A DNA stretch of 64,000 nt, taken from positions 88,537 to 152,536 of the forward strand of contig NZ_JAMKBJ010000007.1 of the NCBI RefSeq assembly GCF_027563315.1, written 5' to 3'. Source of the DNA: Paenisporosarcina quisquiliarum. GTDB lineage: Bacteria > Bacillota > Bacilli > Bacillales_A > Planococcaceae. Position 1 is the stretch's first letter; every line of letters begins with the position of its first letter. Of the stretch, positions 41,245 through 51,850 are shown in pieces. Both the position numbers and the translations under genes were made by a program. Below the pieces are notes generated by a model. The model saw only the letters and a list, made by a program, of their open reading frames with translations. It was not told the origin of the DNA and did not search any database.

Positions 41245-44145
41245 TCATTTAGCTGAAACTGCCTCTTTTTTAGCCTTTTTCTTCGTTGAAGCTTTTTCAA
41301 TTTGTTCGTCCATGCGCTGACGATCTCGTTCGAGCACTGGTTTTAGATAGCGGCCCGTATAAGACTTCTTAACACCCGCGATTTCTTCAGGAGTACCGAC
41401 CGCTAGAATGGTACCGCCTTTATCCCCACCTTCAGGACCTAAATCAATCAAGTAATCGGAAGTCTTTATCACATCTAAATTATGCTCGATTACTAAAACG
41501 GTATCCCCGCTTTCAACCAATCTCTGTAAGACTACCAATAATCGGGCAATATCATGTGCATGTAATCCAGTTGTCGGTTCATCCAAAATATAGAAGGATT
41601 TACCGTTCGAACGTTTATGCAATTCGGAAGCGAGTTTTACACGCTGTGCTTCCCCACCCGATAACGTCGTAGCAGGCTGTCCCAATTCCATATAACCAAG
41701 ACCTACATCAACTATTGTCTGAAGTTTACGACTGATTTTCGGAATGTTTTCAAAGAATTTAAGGCCGTCTTCCACTGTCATTTTCAGTACGTCGGCAATA
41801 TTTTTGTCCTTGTACTTCACTTCCAGTGTTTCACGGTTGTAACGTTTGCCATGACAGATTTCACATGGCACATAAACATCCGGTAAAAAATGCATCTCAA
41901 TCTTGATAATGCCGTCTCCACGACACGCTTCACAACGTCCACCTTTGACGTTGAAACTGAATCTTCCTTTTTTATAACCACGCACTTTCGCTTCATTCGT
42001 TGATGCATAAACATCACGGATATCATCGAATACCCCAGTATAGGTAGCTGGGTTGGATCTTGGTGTACGTCCAATCGGGGACTGGTCAATATCGATGACT
42101 TTTTCCAATTGTTCAATTCCAGTGACTTCTTTGTGCTGCCCCGGCTTCGCTTTTGCACGATTTAACTTCTGAGCAAGTGCTTTGTGCAAGATTTCATTAA
42201 TGAGCGTACTTTTTCCTGAACCGGAAACACCTGTTACCGAAGTGAAAACGCCAAGAGGAATATCCACAGTGACATTTTTTAGATTATTTTCAGTCGCACC
42301 CTTGATGGTGATCATGCGACCATCGGGTTTTCTGCGCTCAGTAGGCAGTGGAATGAATTTCTTCCCGCTTAAATATTGTCCTGTAATGGACTTCGTATTT
42401 TTCATGACTTGAGCCGGTGTCCCGGAAGCCACGATTTCACCACCATGAACGCCCGCACCAGGACCTACATCAATTAAGTAATCGGCAGCCATCATCGTAT
42501 CTTCGTCATGTTCGACCACAATTAACGTGTTGCCGATATCGCGCATATTTTTAAGCGTTGAAATTAAACGATCATTATCCCGTTGATGTAAACCAATAGA
42601 AGGCTCGTCCAAAATGTACAATACACCTGTTAAACGGGAACCAATTTGAGTCGCTAAACGGATACGTTGAGCTTCTCCACCTGATAATGTTCCAGCTGCG
42701 CGACTTAACGTTAAATAATCCAGACCTACGTTAATAAGGAAGCCAAGTCGTTCATGTATTTCGCGTAAAATGAGACGAGCAATCTGCATGTCTTTTTCGG
42801 ATAACTCCAGAGATTTGAAAAAGGCATCTGCTTCTTGAATTGAAAATGAGGTTACTTGTCCGACATGCAATGAAGCTACTTTTACTGCCAAAGTTTCTGG
42901 CTTCAAGCGATAGCCTTCACATGTTGGGCAATCTTGCTGGGCCATATATTTTTCCATTTGCTCACGAATATAATCCGACGAAGTTTCTTTATAGCGACGT
43001 TCAACGTTTTTTAATACGCCTTCGAAATAAATATCATTATCTCGAACTTGCCCAAAGTCATTTTCATAACGGAATCGTATTTTCTCTTGTCCAGATCCAT
43101 GAAGAATCTTGTCCATTTTATCTTTTGGCAATTTTTCAACTGGTTTATTCATATCTATTTTGTAATGTTTACATACCGCTGCCAGAAGTTGAGGATAGTA
43201 TTGGGAACTGGTCGGTTCCCACGGGACTATTGCCCCTTCATTTAACGACCTTGTCCAGTCAGGAATAACAAGCTCGGGGTCTACCTCTAGCTTCGTACCA
43301 AGACCATCACATTCCGGACACGCTCCGAATGGGCTATTAAAAGAAAACATGCGTGGTTCCAGTTCTCCAATTGAAAAACCACAAATTGGACATGCATGGT
43401 GTTCACTGAACAATAATTCCTCGTGTTCCATTACATCAATCAACACTCGACCATCTGCCAATCTTAGCGCTGATTCCAAAGAATCGGCCAGTCGAGCTGC
43501 AATATCATCTTTCATGACTACACGGTCGATGACAATTTCAATATCATGCTTTTTATTTTTCTCTAGATTAATATCGTCATCGAGATCCATTAAATCACCG
43601 TTTACACGGACTCGCACATAGCCTTGTTTCTTTACATCTTCCAGCATTTTTGCATGCGTACCTTTACGGCCCGATACAATTGGCGCTAAAATCTGCATGC
43701 GCGTTTTTTCCGGGAACTCCATTAACCGGTCAACCATCTGTTCAATCGTCTGGGATGTTATTTCAGTTCCATGAGTTGGACAAATCGGTTTCCCGACACG
43801 TGCAAATAACAGTCGTAAATAATCGTAGATCTCTGTAACCGTACCCACAGTGGAACGAGGATTACGACTAGTTGTTTTTTGGTCGATTGAAATGGCCGGT
43901 GACAATCCTTCGATGGCATCCACATCCGGCTTATCCATCTGACCTAAAAATTGACGTGCATAAGCAGATAAAGACTCAACATAACGACGTTGTCCTTCTG
44001 CATAAATCGTATCGAAAGCAAGTGATGATTTACCAGATCCAGACAAGCCTGTCATGACGACAAGCTTATCTCGCGGAATGGTTAAATCTACGTTTTTCAA
44101 ATTATGGGCACGTGCACCTTGTATACGAATTTCCTGGTTTTTCAA
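41245..44145 (-). CDS. uvrA: Excinuclease ABC subunit A
   Basis: The 966-residue protein has two ABC ATPase modules ([16 protein letters not shown] and [15 protein letters not shown]; signature [12 protein letters not shown] and [12 protein letters not shown]) and zinc fingers at [18 protein letters not shown] and [17 protein letters not shown]. It loads UvrB at DNA lesions. It is 6 bp downstream of uvrB in the SOS-controlled uvrBA operon. The C-terminus is lysine-rich. Confidence 0.98.
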   Translation of the reverse strand: MKNQEIRIQGARAHNLKNVDLTIPRDKLVVMTGLSGSGKSSLAFDTIYAEGQRRYVESLSAYARQFLGQMDKPDVDAIEGLSPAISIDQKTTSRNPRSTVGTVTEIYDYLRLLFARVGKPICPTHGTEITSQTIEQMVDRLMEFPEKTRMQILAPIVSGRKGTHAKMLEDVKKQGYVRVRVNGDLMDLDDDINLEKNKKHDIEIVIDRVVMKDDIAARLADSLESALRLADGRVLIDVMEHEELLFSEHHACPICGFSIGELEPRMFSFNSPFGACPECDGLGTKLEVDPELVIPDWTRSLNEGAIVPWEPTSSQYYPQLLAAVCKHYKIDMNKPVEKLPKDKMDKILHGSGQEKIRFRYENDFGQVRDNDIYFEGVLKNVERRYKETSSDYIREQMEKYMAQQDCPTCEGYRLKPETLAVKVASLHVGQVTSFSIQEADAFFKSLELSEKDMQIARLILREIHERLGFLINVGLDYLTLSRAAGTLSGGEAQRIRLATQIGSRLTGVLYILDEPSIGLHQRDNDRLISTLKNMRDIGNTLIVVEHDEDTMMAADYLIDVGPGAGVHGGEIVASGTPAQVMKNTKSITGQYLSGKKFIPLPTERRKPDGRMITIKGATENNLKNVTVDIPLGVFTSVTGVSGSGKSTLINEILHKALAQKLNRAKAKPGQHKEVTGIEQLEKVIDIDQSPIGRTPRSNPATYTGVFDDIRDVYASTNEAKVRGYKKGRFSFNVKGGRCEACRGDGIIKIEMHFLPDVYVPCEICHGKRYNRETLEVKYKDKNIADVLKMTVEDGLKFFENIPKISRKLQTIVDVGLGYMELGQPATTLSGGEAQRVKLASELHKRSNGKSFYILDEPTTGLHAHDIARLLVVLQRLVESGDTVLVIEHNLDVIKTSDYLIDLGPEGGDKGGTILAVGTPEEIAGVKKSYTGRYLKPVLERDRQRMDEQIEKASTKKKAKKEAVSAK

Positions 44146-44151
44146 ATCGGT

Positions 44152-46134
44152 TCATCCTTCCGCTTTCAGTTCCAAAATCGTGTCACGCAGTTCAGCTGCA
44201 CGTTCGAAATCGAGCGCTTTCGCCGCATCTTTCATTTCTTTTTCCAAAGTCAACAGCAATGTCGCTTTCTCGTCTTTGGTCAATTTCTTACCTTTTGTTA
44301 CTTTTTCCATATATGTCGATGTTTCTTCTGCATTATGAGAAGCACGAATAACATCGCGAATTTTCTTCTGAATCGTTTGAGGGGTAATGCCATGTTTTTC
44401 GTTATACTCAATCTGGATATTTCGACGTCGCTGGGTTTCACCTATTGCTTTTGTCATCGAATCGGTCATGCGATCTGCATACATGATGACGTGGCCATTG
44501 GCATTACGAGCTGCACGTCCAATCGTTTGAATGAGTGAACGTTCAGAACGTAAAAATCCTTCTTTATCCGCGTCCAAAATTGTCACAAGTGACACTTCTG
44601 GTATATCGAGTCCTTCCCTTAACAAGTTGATTCCAATCAGTACGTCATACGTACCCATGCGAAGTTCACGGATGATTTCGATTCGCTCAAGGGTTTTGAT
44701 TTCAGAGTGCAAGTAATTCACTTTGATGCCGATTTCTTTTAAATAATCGGTCAAATCCTCAGACATTTTTTTCGTTAATGTGGTGACAAGAACCCGTTCG
44801 TTGCGTTCTGTCCGTTGACGGATTTCATCAATCAAATCATCGATCTGACCTTCAATCGGTCGGACATCGATTGTAGGGTCTAACAAGCCAGTCGGTCTAA
44901 TGATTTGCTCAACCATGTCTGGCGTGTGTTCCAGTTCATACGGACCTGGCGTTGCCGACACGAATATAGCTTGATTCATATGTCCCTCAAATTCCTGGAA
45001 TGTTAAAGGTCTGTTATCCATTGCAGATGGCAAACGGAACCCATGGTCTACCAGCACTTTCTTTCGTGCTTGGTCCCCGTTAAACATTCCCCTTACCTGG
45101 GGTAATGTTACGTGGCTTTCATCGATGACCATTAGGAAGTCGTCCGGGAAATAGTCCAACAATGTATAAGGGGTTGCTCCTGGTTCACGCAATGTTAAAT
45201 GACGTGAGTAGTTTTCAATTCCTGAACAAAAGCCCATTTCGCGCATCATTTCCAAGTCGTACCTTGTACGCTGTTCGAGTCGTTGAGCTTCCAGCAATTT
45301 GTCTTCCCCACGGAGAACTTTCAGTTGCTGTTCCAATTCGATTTCAATATTTTCAATCGCTTTTAGTAATTTTTCTTCCCTGGTAACGAAGTGGGAGTTC
45401 GGGAAAATTGCGACATGTTCACGATCGCCGATGATTTCACCTGTTAATGCATCCACTTCACGAATACGGTCAATTTCATCACCGAAAAATTCCACGCGGA
45501 TACATCGTTCATCACGGGAGGCTGGGAAAATTTCAACAACATCTCCGCGCACACGGAACTTACCGCGGACGAAATTCATATCGTTTCGTTCATATTGAAT
45601 ATCGACCAATCGACGAAGTAATTGATTGCGTTCGATTTCCATTCCTTTACGTAAAGACAAGACCATTTCCCGATATTCTTCCGGATTCCCCAAACCATAA
45701 ATACAGGATACAGATGCAACAATTAATACATCCTCACGTTCAAATAAAGCTGATGTTGCGGAGTGACGCAGCTTATCAATTTCTTCATTAATACTGGAAT
45801 CTTTCTCGATATAAGTATCCGTTTGAGGTACGTAGGCTTCTGGTTGATAGTAATCATAGAAACTGACAAAGTACTCTACTGCATTATTTGGAAAGAATTC
45901 TTTGAACTCACTGTAAAGTTGTCCAGCGAGTGTTTTATTGTGAGCCATGACCAATGTCGGCTTTTTTATTTCCGTTACTACATTTGACACGGTAAATGTT
46001 TTACCTGTTCCTGTTGCACCAAGCAACGTCTGGTATTTTCGGCCTTCTTCGATTCCTTGTATCAATTCTCGAATCGCCTGCGGTTGGTCGCCGTCTGGTT
46101 TATAAGGAGCTTGCAATTCAAATTTCTCTACCAT
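44152..46134 (-). CDS. uvrB: Excinuclease ABC subunit B
   Basis: The 660-residue helicase-like protein has Walker [14 protein letters not shown], the beta-hairpin region [29 protein letters not shown], helicase motif [11 protein letters not shown] and a C-terminal UVR domain ([20 protein letters not shown]). It verifies damage and recruits UvrC, which is not encoded here. Upstream lies an SOS box and, between box and gene, a repeat-bounded insertion in the leader. Confidence 0.98.
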   Translation of the reverse strand: MVEKFELQAPYKPDGDQPQAIRELIQGIEEGRKYQTLLGATGTGKTFTVSNVVTEIKKPTLVMAHNKTLAGQLYSEFKEFFPNNAVEYFVSFYDYYQPEAYVPQTDTYIEKDSSINEEIDKLRHSATSALFEREDVLIVASVSCIYGLGNPEEYREMVLSLRKGMEIERNQLLRRLVDIQYERNDMNFVRGKFRVRGDVVEIFPASRDERCIRVEFFGDEIDRIREVDALTGEIIGDREHVAIFPNSHFVTREEKLLKAIENIEIELEQQLKVLRGEDKLLEAQRLEQRTRYDLEMMREMGFCSGIENYSRHLTLREPGATPYTLLDYFPDDFLMVIDESHVTLPQVRGMFNGDQARKKVLVDHGFRLPSAMDNRPLTFQEFEGHMNQAIFVSATPGPYELEHTPDMVEQIIRPTGLLDPTIDVRPIEGQIDDLIDEIRQRTERNERVLVTTLTKKMSEDLTDYLKEIGIKVNYLHSEIKTLERIEIIRELRMGTYDVLIGINLLREGLDIPEVSLVTILDADKEGFLRSERSLIQTIGRAARNANGHVIMYADRMTDSMTKAIGETQRRRNIQIEYNEKHGITPQTIQKKIRDVIRASHNAEETSTYMEKVTKGKKLTKDEKATLLLTLEKEMKDAAKALDFERAAELRDTILELKAEG

Positions 46135-46150
46135 ATTTTCCTCCTTGTAT

Positions 46151-46351
46151 ATAAAGCGAAAAGCGCTACTTTAGCTCGACTCCGACGGTGGAAAAAGCGA
46201 ATCGAAAACTCGTTTTCGAACATTCAGTGGTAGGAAGGCTACAATCCCGACATCGTGTCGGAACGCCTTCATGACCCACATCCTGTGGACCTAAGCGGAG
46301 GTGCGAGCTGGCGCTTGGAGCTAGAATTCATAAAGCGAAAAGCGCTACTTT
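46151..46351. repeat. Palindrome-rich element bounded by 22-bp direct repeats in the uvrB leader
   Basis: An exact 22-bp sequence starting ATAAAGCGAAAAGCGC occurs at 46151-46172 and 46330-46351. Between them are three short perfect stem-loops: TCGAAAAC/GTTTTCGA (46202-46219), CCGACA/TGTCGG (46247-46261) and CCACA/TGTGG (46276-46288). The spacer from 46135 to 46514 (380 bp) holds this element, the uvrB promoter with its SOS box, and the yhzC terminator, and no gene. Confidence 0.85.
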
Positions 46352-46432
46352 TGTGATGGCATGCGTGGTTCATCTATTTTTATTTTAATGTCCATATTTT
46401 ATCATATTCCCCAATGGAACACGAATAAAAAG

Positions 46433-46446
46433 CGAACGTATGTTTT
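46433..46446 (-). promoter_or_regulatory. LexA (SOS) box of uvrBA
   Basis: CGAACGTATGTTTT matches the Gram-positive LexA/DinR consensus CGAACRNRYGTTYG at 13 of 14 positions. A TATGAT -10 candidate lies about 40 bp downstream on the minus strand. uvrBA is an established SOS operon in B. subtilis. The box is 300 bp from the uvrB start because of the intervening repeat element. Confidence 0.8.
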
Positions 46447-46451
46447 TCTGA

Positions 46452-46487
46452 CAAAAAAACAAAATCCGCCCTTCGCAAAGAGCGGAT
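46452..46487 (-). terminator. Intrinsic terminator of yhzC
   Basis: On the minus strand ATCCGC-T-CTT pairs with AAG-G-GCGGAT and is followed by TTTGTTTTTTT, between the IDEAL-domain gene and the uvrB SOS box. Confidence 0.82.
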
Positions 46488-46514
46488 GATTCACATGTCT
46501 ATAGGAACTGAAAT

Positions 46515-46754
46515 TTACACACTTTCTTGTTGCAACTGACGTAATTCGCTTGTATATGCCACAAACGATTCTTTATCTTTCAGATCGAGCGCACCATCAA
46601 TCAGGGTCAGCAAGCGTTCTTTTCGTTGTTCGCGATGGACATGGTTTAAAAACAAGTCCATGTAAATATCGTTCAACAACTTTTCAGCTTCACTAACGGT
46701 CTGATTTCGCCCCATCGCTTTCAGAAAATCAGCATATGAATAATACTTATCCAT
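46515..46754 (-). CDS. yhzC: IDEAL-domain protein (YhzC-like)
   Basis: The 79-residue protein starts MDKYYSYADFLKAMGRN and carries the IDEAL motif LLTLIDGALDLKDKESFVAYTSEL. The domain is found in short Bacillales proteins such as YpiB and YhzC and sometimes at ComK C-termini. A longer frame opens at 46811, but CCGAGGTG precedes ATG 46754. It is divergent from comK, the arrangement of yhzC and comK in B. subtilis. Confidence 0.82.
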   Translation of the reverse strand: MDKYYSYADFLKAMGRNQTVSEAEKLLNDIYMDLFLNHVHREQRKERLLTLIDGALDLKDKESFVAYTSELRQLQQESV

Positions 46755-46878
46755 TGCAATCACCTCGGATGCCTTTTTTCTATTATAAGTAAAAAACCCA
46801 GGAAGTTGCAAATGTTTTTTCTGAAAATTCCCTATGATTTATTTTTTCTTAATATTTATAATAATTAGTCAATCAGTC

Positions 46879-46906
46879 TTGCATAATTTCCAAATTTCTC
46901 TATAAT
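46879..46906 (+). promoter_or_regulatory. Candidate comK promoter
   Basis: TTGCAT and TATAAT are separated by 16 bp, ending 35 bp before the ATG. I could not find a convincing pair of ComK AT-boxes (AAAA-N5-TTTT), although the upstream 100 bp are rich in A/T runs. Confidence 0.55.
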
Positions 46907-46940
46907 AGGGTTTGTAGTCTACTATAGGGGATGTGAATGG

Positions 46941-47489
46941 ATGGACAAAAAATTCTCTGCTGCATCGAATTATCTCGTTTCATTTAATACAATTGCACTT
47001 GTACCGATCTGGATTGAAAATAATCTTTATACTCGAGTCATTGAAAACCATATTGAATTTCTAGTTAAAATGAAGCCTAGCGCAATCATAAAAAAATCAC
47101 TTATTTTTTATGGGAATTCATATAAGCTGGCTACTTTTTTCTCTCGTGAATCCATCGGGCATTTACATAAGCTCCCTCTCATGATTTCACATGATTTCGG
47201 AGTTCCTTTAATCATGATGCCTACCCTATCAGCCGAATCAGAGGGAAATATTTGGATTTCCTTTTCTGCTATCGATAGCTATTCAATTAATTCCCACAAC
47301 CAATGTTTAGTTCACTTCACTAATTCTCAAGTCCTGCCGGTTAATGTTTCGTATTCAACCATGTGCAGACAATTTGTACTTTCCCATTTCCTGACGAATC
47401 GTTTCCAAAAAACGCGTGATCAAATGAACCATCCTTTTTCGCAGTCAAAACTTACATATTTGCCAACCCGTAAAAATCCTAAAAGATAA
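46941..47489 (+). CDS. comK: Competence transcription factor ComK
   Basis: The 182-residue protein matches ComK along its length: VSFNTIALVPIW, LYTRVIENHIEFLVKMKPSAIIKKSLIFYGNSY (in parts), HKLPLMISHDFGVPLIMMPT, and IWISFSAI. ComK binds AT-boxes and switches on DNA-uptake genes in B. subtilis. The gene is intact, so genetic competence is possible, but the uptake machinery is not in the window. Its neighbours yhzC and yhjD confirm orthologous context. Confidence 0.9.
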   Translation: MDKKFSAASNYLVSFNTIALVPIWIENNLYTRVIENHIEFLVKMKPSAIIKKSLIFYGNSYKLATFFSRESIGHLHKLPLMISHDFGVPLIMMPTLSAESEGNIWISFSAIDSYSINSHNQCLVHFTNSQVLPVNVSYSTMCRQFVLSHFLTNRFQKTRDQMNHPFSQSKLTYLPTRKNPKR

Positions 47490-47500
47490 TACATATATTT

Positions 47501-47536
47501 AAGCCCTTTGCTTCCTGCAAGGGCTTATTATTTTAT
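47501..47536 (+). terminator. Terminator of comK
   Basis: AAGCCCTTTGC pairs with GCAAGGGCTT around a short loop and is followed by ATTATTTTATT. Confidence 0.72.
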
Positions 47537-47547
47537 TCTGTCCTCCG

Positions 47548-47913
47548 TCAATTCGCCTGTTTTGCAATTGACAAATACACACCCAGCAACTCCTCAACCC
47601 GATTGCGCAATCGTACGTTCAAATAGCGGCGATGCTCTTCGTATCCACCATGAAAAAAAACATATTCGGTAAAGGTGTCATCGTGATTTCCCCGGATGAC
47701 TTTCATGTTGTGTTGGCGCAAATAAAGTTTTGTATCCTTCAATTCACGCTGCGCTTCCTTCACTGCTTGATCAATCATGGCAACATAAGGTCTCTTCAAC
47801 TTGAATGGTCCTTTTTCAACTGTCTCCCGGTCGCGCTCCAAAATGGTCAATACCATAGGAAGATAAATCATTTTTTCAAAATAGGGTAAACTTTCGGATG
47901 GAATGAGCGGCAC
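47548..47913 (-). CDS. yhjD: YhjD-family protein of unknown function
   Basis: The 121-residue soluble protein starts VPLIPSESLPYFEKMIYLPM and contains LTILERDRETVEKGPFKLKRPY and GYEEHRRYLNVRLRNRVEELL. I recognise it as the YhjD family, encoded near comK in Bacillus. Function is unknown. The frame extends upstream to 48024, but AAGGAGG lies 7 nt before the GTG at 47913, which I take as start. Confidence 0.75.
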   Translation of the reverse strand: MPLIPSESLPYFEKMIYLPMVLTILERDRETVEKGPFKLKRPYVAMIDQAVKEAQRELKDTKLYLRQHNMKVIRGNHDDTFTEYVFFHGGYEEHRRYLNVRLRNRVEELLGVYLSIAKQAN

Positions 47914-48077
47914 GTTTTCGCCTCCTTTAAGAACGTTTGTTCGTATTTTATATTGTACGCTCATTTCAAAAAAATACAAGTGGAAATTCAGGGGAATTTC
48001 GCTGAAAGTGTTGCTGTGTATCACTTAAGTTAACCTTAAGTTGAGATGACAGCAGCTACACGACATTAAAAAACATC

Positions 48078-48105
48078 AAAAAAACCACCTCACAAGAGAT
48101 GGTTT
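48078..48105 (-). terminator. Terminator of the ABC1-kinase gene
   Basis: On the minus strand AAACCATCTC pairs with GAGGTGGTTT (one mismatch) around TTGT and is followed by TTTT, 5 bp after the stop. Confidence 0.82.
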
Positions 48106-48109
48106 GTTC

Positions 48110-49732
48110 TTAATTATATGATTTTCCCCGATACACCCATGCGGAAGCGACAAAGAATATTCCGGACGTCACCATTAATGGAGAGTGCTCATCCCATATC
48201 GCGTAAAATCCAGTGCCCAAAGACAAAACCGAAATGATGCCGGCAAACATTCTTGTTTGCAGTCGGTATCGTAACATTTTGGATTCTGCATCCCGAATTT
48301 GCATATATTCGCGCATTCGTGTTGGTTCATCCAGGAAAGTAAGTACTTTTTGCGGGATTTCACGAAATGGTCCGATAGCTTTTAATGCGAAACGAACCGC
48401 ATCCTCTTTCGAAAATGATTGGTCCCCATCTTTTTGTGTCGTCGCCCATTCGAGAACTCGCGGACGGGCGATAGCAAGTAAATCCACTTTCGGATCCAGA
48501 ACATGAAGAACACCGATAAACGTTGAGACTGCCCTGCCAAAAAAGGCGAATTCTGCAGGCAACTGTACGGGTTGTGTTCGGACAATCCCTTTTAAATCAT
48601 CCAGCAATCGGTCAACGACGAAGCTATCCATTTGTGTCAATTCTTCCGATTCATACGCTGCAACCACTCTGGCAATTGCATTTGCCAATAATCGGCGGTC
48701 TGCCTGCGGCAACAAGAATCTTAACTCTTCGAGACCATCCAATACCCGATCATATTGTTTGAGCAGAACTCCTTCGACAACTTTCAAAACAGAACGGGCT
48801 TCCTCTTTGCTAATAGAACCGACCATTCCGAAATCAATCAACACAATCGTCCCATCAGGTTTAATCAAGATATTCCCACCGTGTGGATCCGCGTGAAATT
48901 GTCCCCCATCCAGCACTTGCTCTAAAAACAAACGAAATAATCGCTCTGATAGATTGCGCCGGTTGATCCCATTCGCATCTATAAATGCAAGATCAGTAAT
49001 ACGGGCACCTTCAATCCATTCCATCACAAGAACACGACGTGTTGAAAATTCATCATAATACACAGGAAAACGGACACCCGGCATCGATGCGAAACGATCC
49101 GCAAAGCTGCGACCATTGCGTAGTTCCTGTAAAAAATTAAGCTCAGCACCAATTGTATTGACCATCTCGCTATACAACAAATTGAAATTGATTTGTTTGC
49201 CAAATGCCGTGAAACGTTTGGCCAGCCAAATCACAATTTTCATGGCCCGAAAATCGGCACGTAAAATGCGCTCGATATCCGGCCGTTGGATTTTTACTGC
49301 CACAGGCGTACCGTCTTTCAGATTGCCTTTATATACTTCGCCGATCGATGCAGAAGCAACAGGTTTATCCGAAAGATTCATGATCGTATCCGTATGAACT
49401 GCATTCCATTCCTGTTCCAAAAGTTCAATGGCTCTTGCTCTCGGAACAGCTGGTACACGGTCGGTCAACCCTTCCAACTCTGCAATAAATGAAGGTGGCA
49501 TGATGTCAGCACGTGTCGATAAAAACTGTCCCATTTTAATCATTAATCCGCCAAGTTTGAGGGCTGTTCTTTTATATTCTTTCGCTTGCCTCGTCACAAG
49601 ACGCTCCCATTTTTCATTGACAGCCGGTGTAAAACGACCTTTATAGCGGCGCTGAAAAAGCGTTACTTGTGTAAAAAACTTTACGGACATCCAGACAATG
49701 CGATAAATCCGGTAAATTGCTAAACGTTCCAT
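48110..49732 (-). CDS. ABC1/UbiB (AarF) atypical protein kinase-like protein
   Basis: The 540-residue protein has the family features: KLGGLMIKMGQFLSTRADIMP (KxGQ motif), the Ala-rich loop PVASASIGEVYKG, VAVKIQRP (ATP lysine), QFHADPHGGNILI and VLIDFGMVG. Two C-terminal hydrophobic segments anchor it to the membrane. UbiB/COQ8-type proteins support isoprenoid-quinone synthesis by ATPase activity; in a menaquinone organism the role is inferred only. Confidence 0.9.
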   Translation of the reverse strand: MERLAIYRIYRIVWMSVKFFTQVTLFQRRYKGRFTPAVNEKWERLVTRQAKEYKRTALKLGGLMIKMGQFLSTRADIMPPSFIAELEGLTDRVPAVPRARAIELLEQEWNAVHTDTIMNLSDKPVASASIGEVYKGNLKDGTPVAVKIQRPDIERILRADFRAMKIVIWLAKRFTAFGKQINFNLLYSEMVNTIGAELNFLQELRNGRSFADRFASMPGVRFPVYYDEFSTRRVLVMEWIEGARITDLAFIDANGINRRNLSERLFRLFLEQVLDGGQFHADPHGGNILIKPDGTIVLIDFGMVGSISKEEARSVLKVVEGVLLKQYDRVLDGLEELRFLLPQADRRLLANAIARVVAAYESEELTQMDSFVVDRLLDDLKGIVRTQPVQLPAEFAFFGRAVSTFIGVLHVLDPKVDLLAIARPRVLEWATTQKDGDQSFSKEDAVRFALKAIGPFREIPQKVLTFLDEPTRMREYMQIRDAESKMLRYRLQTRMFAGIISVLSLGTGFYAIWDEHSPLMVTSGIFFVASAWVYRGKSYN

Positions 49733-49755
49733 TTCAAGCGCCTCCTTTGCCTATC

Positions 49756-49785
49756 ATTATAGAGAGAGATGGCGACAACGTCCAA
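49756..49785 (-). promoter_or_regulatory. Promoter of the ABC1-kinase gene
   Basis: On the minus strand TTGGAC (49785-49780), 18 bp and TATAAT (49761-49756) lie 23 bp ahead of the ATG. Confidence 0.75.
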
Positions 49786-49848
49786 AAAGTGATATGTTTT
49801 GAAGGGGAAAAACTTTCAAAATTGTGAACATTATAAGGGGGAATTACC

Positions 49849-50625
49849 ATGGAAACTATACGTTACGAACAAAACGGCAATTTAGCTATCATCACACTTA
49901 ATCGTCCGGACTCTATGAACGCCTTTAATTATGATATGTTGAGAGAACTTGGTCAGGTTGCCGAAGCCATTCGCATCAACCCGGACATTCGTCTTGTTGT
50001 CTTCACAGGTTCAGGTGAAAAAGCATTCAGTGTAGGTGCAGATTTAAAAGAACGCAAAACTTTGACAGAACAACAAGTAAAACGCAATATCTACAAAATC
50101 GGTGAAGTGTTCTCAGCCATCGAAAACTTGCCACAACCTACGATTGCCATGATGAATGGCCACTCTTTTGGCGGAGGGATGGAACTTGCTCTTGCTTGCG
50201 ATTTCCGTATTGCATCCGATGATATTTTACTTGGTTTGACTGAAACAAGTTTAGCAATCATACCAGGAGCTGGTGGTACCCAACGCTTACCTCGTTTAAT
50301 CGGAGAAGCTAAGGCCCTTGAATTAATCCTGACTGCCCGTCGCTTAACCGCTAATGAAGCACTGGCTTATGGTATTTTAACAAAAGTGGTGTCCCGTGGA
50401 AGTTTGCTTGAAGAAACGGGGAAGTTCGCCAATCTGATTTTAGCGAACGGTCCAATCGCCGTACAACAAGCGAAATTTGCCATCAAACACGGCATGAACG
50501 CTGATTTACATACCGGCCTGAACATTGAACGCAAAGCCTACGAAATAACAATTCCGACTGAAGACCGTGTTGAAGCATTAATTGCTTTTGGCGAGAAAAG
50601 GAAACCAGTCTTTAAGGGTAAATAA
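49849..50625 (+). CDS. Enoyl-CoA hydratase/isomerase family protein
   Basis: The 258-residue crotonase-fold protein has the oxyanion-hole segments FSVGADLKER and MNGHSFGGGMELALACDFRIAS, and catalytic-type glutamates in LTETSLAIIPGAGGTQRLPRLIG (in parts). These features indicate a genuine enoyl-CoA hydratase of beta-oxidation or branched-chain amino-acid breakdown. It stands alone with an AAGGGGG ribosome site, so its pathway is not clear. Confidence 0.88.
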   Translation: METIRYEQNGNLAIITLNRPDSMNAFNYDMLRELGQVAEAIRINPDIRLVVFTGSGEKAFSVGADLKERKTLTEQQVKRNIYKIGEVFSAIENLPQPTIAMMNGHSFGGGMELALACDFRIASDDILLGLTETSLAIIPGAGGTQRLPRLIGEAKALELILTARRLTANEALAYGILTKVVSRGSLLEETGKFANLILANGPIAVQQAKFAIKHGMNADLHTGLNIERKAYEITIPTEDRVEALIAFGEKRKPVFKGK

Positions 50626-50629
50626 AATA

Positions 50630-50673
50630 AAGAAGAGCTACTCCATAGATGTCACCATGGAGTAGCTCTTCTT
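50630..50673. terminator. Bidirectional terminator
   Basis: A 17-bp perfect stem (AAGAAGAGCTACTCCAT and its complement, 10-nt loop) lies between the convergent enoyl-CoA hydratase and monooxygenase-like genes. Confidence 0.9.
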
Positions 50674-50697
50674 GCATTGTTTAGAATTTCGGTTTGA

Positions 50698-51735
50698 CTA
50701 ATCATTTAAATAAGTCATCAGAAACTCTGCGTCGTCCCCAACCCCTTGAAGAAGTGCAGAACCTCTTTTGCTTTGCCAGGGCAATCCAATAAAATAGACT
50801 CCCTTAACAGGACTGACTCCTCTTTGATGGATGACTTCATTTTTTTCGCTTACAACCCCATTTATTTGAACCCATGAATAGTCTGATTTAAATCCGGTGG
50901 ACCAGATAATATTTTGGACAGGTAACGTAGAAGTATCATCGAACATGACTACATTATCCTTACACTCTATGACTCTCGATTTCATTACAATCCTGCTTTG
51001 TTTCAACGCAATTTTCAAATCCTGACCAAAAATCGGATCTCCTTTTTTTCGTATGAATTTACCTAGCTTTGAATGAGAAGCCGCATTTAAAATTCCCAAT
51101 TTATCGAACCAATAAAAGATGCTCTTTCCCATGACCATTAATGGCATATAATCAGGTTTTTTACTGACCGCTAAATACGTCTTCTTTGATTCAGATAATT
51201 CCACAGCAATCTGTGCTCCACTGTTTCCACCGCCAACCACCAGAACATTGCCTTCCTGTAATTGATTTTTATTACGAAACTCTGATGAATGCAATTGAAT
51301 AACACGATGATCAATTGATTTGGAAATGGGAGGAACAAATTTATTATGGAAAGGTCCTGTTGCAATGACTATATTTCTGGTTTGATAAACACCATTGTCT
51401 GTCGTTACCGTAAAAGAATAATCGTCATTTTGAACAACCACTTGGACTTCTGTATTAAATTGAATTGGGAATTGATAGGCTTTGGCATAACGAGATAAGT
51501 AGCGGCTGACCTCATCTTTTGAAGGTAAACCATGTAAATCTCCTTCCATTGCCAATCCTGGTAGCGAGTTATATAAACGTGGTGTAAAAAGAACTAATGA
51601 GTCATATCTGCTGGACCAGCTCTCACCTATCGCTAATCCTTTATCAAGAACGAGAAAATCCTTCTTGTTCTTCATTAAAAAATAACTCATGGCTAATCCA
51701 GCCTGCCCTGCACCAACGACAATTGTATGAAACAT
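50698..51735 (-). CDS. Flavin-containing monooxygenase-like NAD(P)/FAD protein (CzcO type)
   Basis: The 345-residue protein has two dinucleotide motifs: FAD VVGAGQAGLAMSYFL at the N-terminus and NADPH VVGGGNSGAQIAVELS at about 170. A GTGFxSDYSW-like segment (WSTGFKSDYSWVQ) follows, as in FMO/YUCCA-like enzymes. The substrate is unknown. No metal transporter neighbours are present, so the CzcO name is only a family label. Confidence 0.85.
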   Translation of the reverse strand: MFHTIVVGAGQAGLAMSYFLMKNKKDFLVLDKGLAIGESWSSRYDSLVLFTPRLYNSLPGLAMEGDLHGLPSKDEVSRYLSRYAKAYQFPIQFNTEVQVVVQNDDYSFTVTTDNGVYQTRNIVIATGPFHNKFVPPISKSIDHRVIQLHSSEFRNKNQLQEGNVLVVGGGNSGAQIAVELSESKKTYLAVSKKPDYMPLMVMGKSIFYWFDKLGILNAASHSKLGKFIRKKGDPIFGQDLKIALKQSRIVMKSRVIECKDNVVMFDDTSTLPVQNIIWSTGFKSDYSWVQINGVVSEKNEVIHQRGVSPVKGVYFIGLPWQSKRGSALLQGVGDDAEFLMTYLND

Positions 51736-51850
51736 GCGTACCGACTCCTCTTAAGAGTTTTCATGTTGAAGAATATATAAGTAACCACTATTAAAATATA
51801 AAATTGTGATTTTCATCTGTCTAGTAATAAATGGAAAAAATACTGAAAAC

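Noticed and set aside
46761..46878. ComK AT-boxes upstream of comK
   Set aside because: A/T runs are present, but no pair of AAAA-N5-TTTT boxes at proper spacing could be supported.
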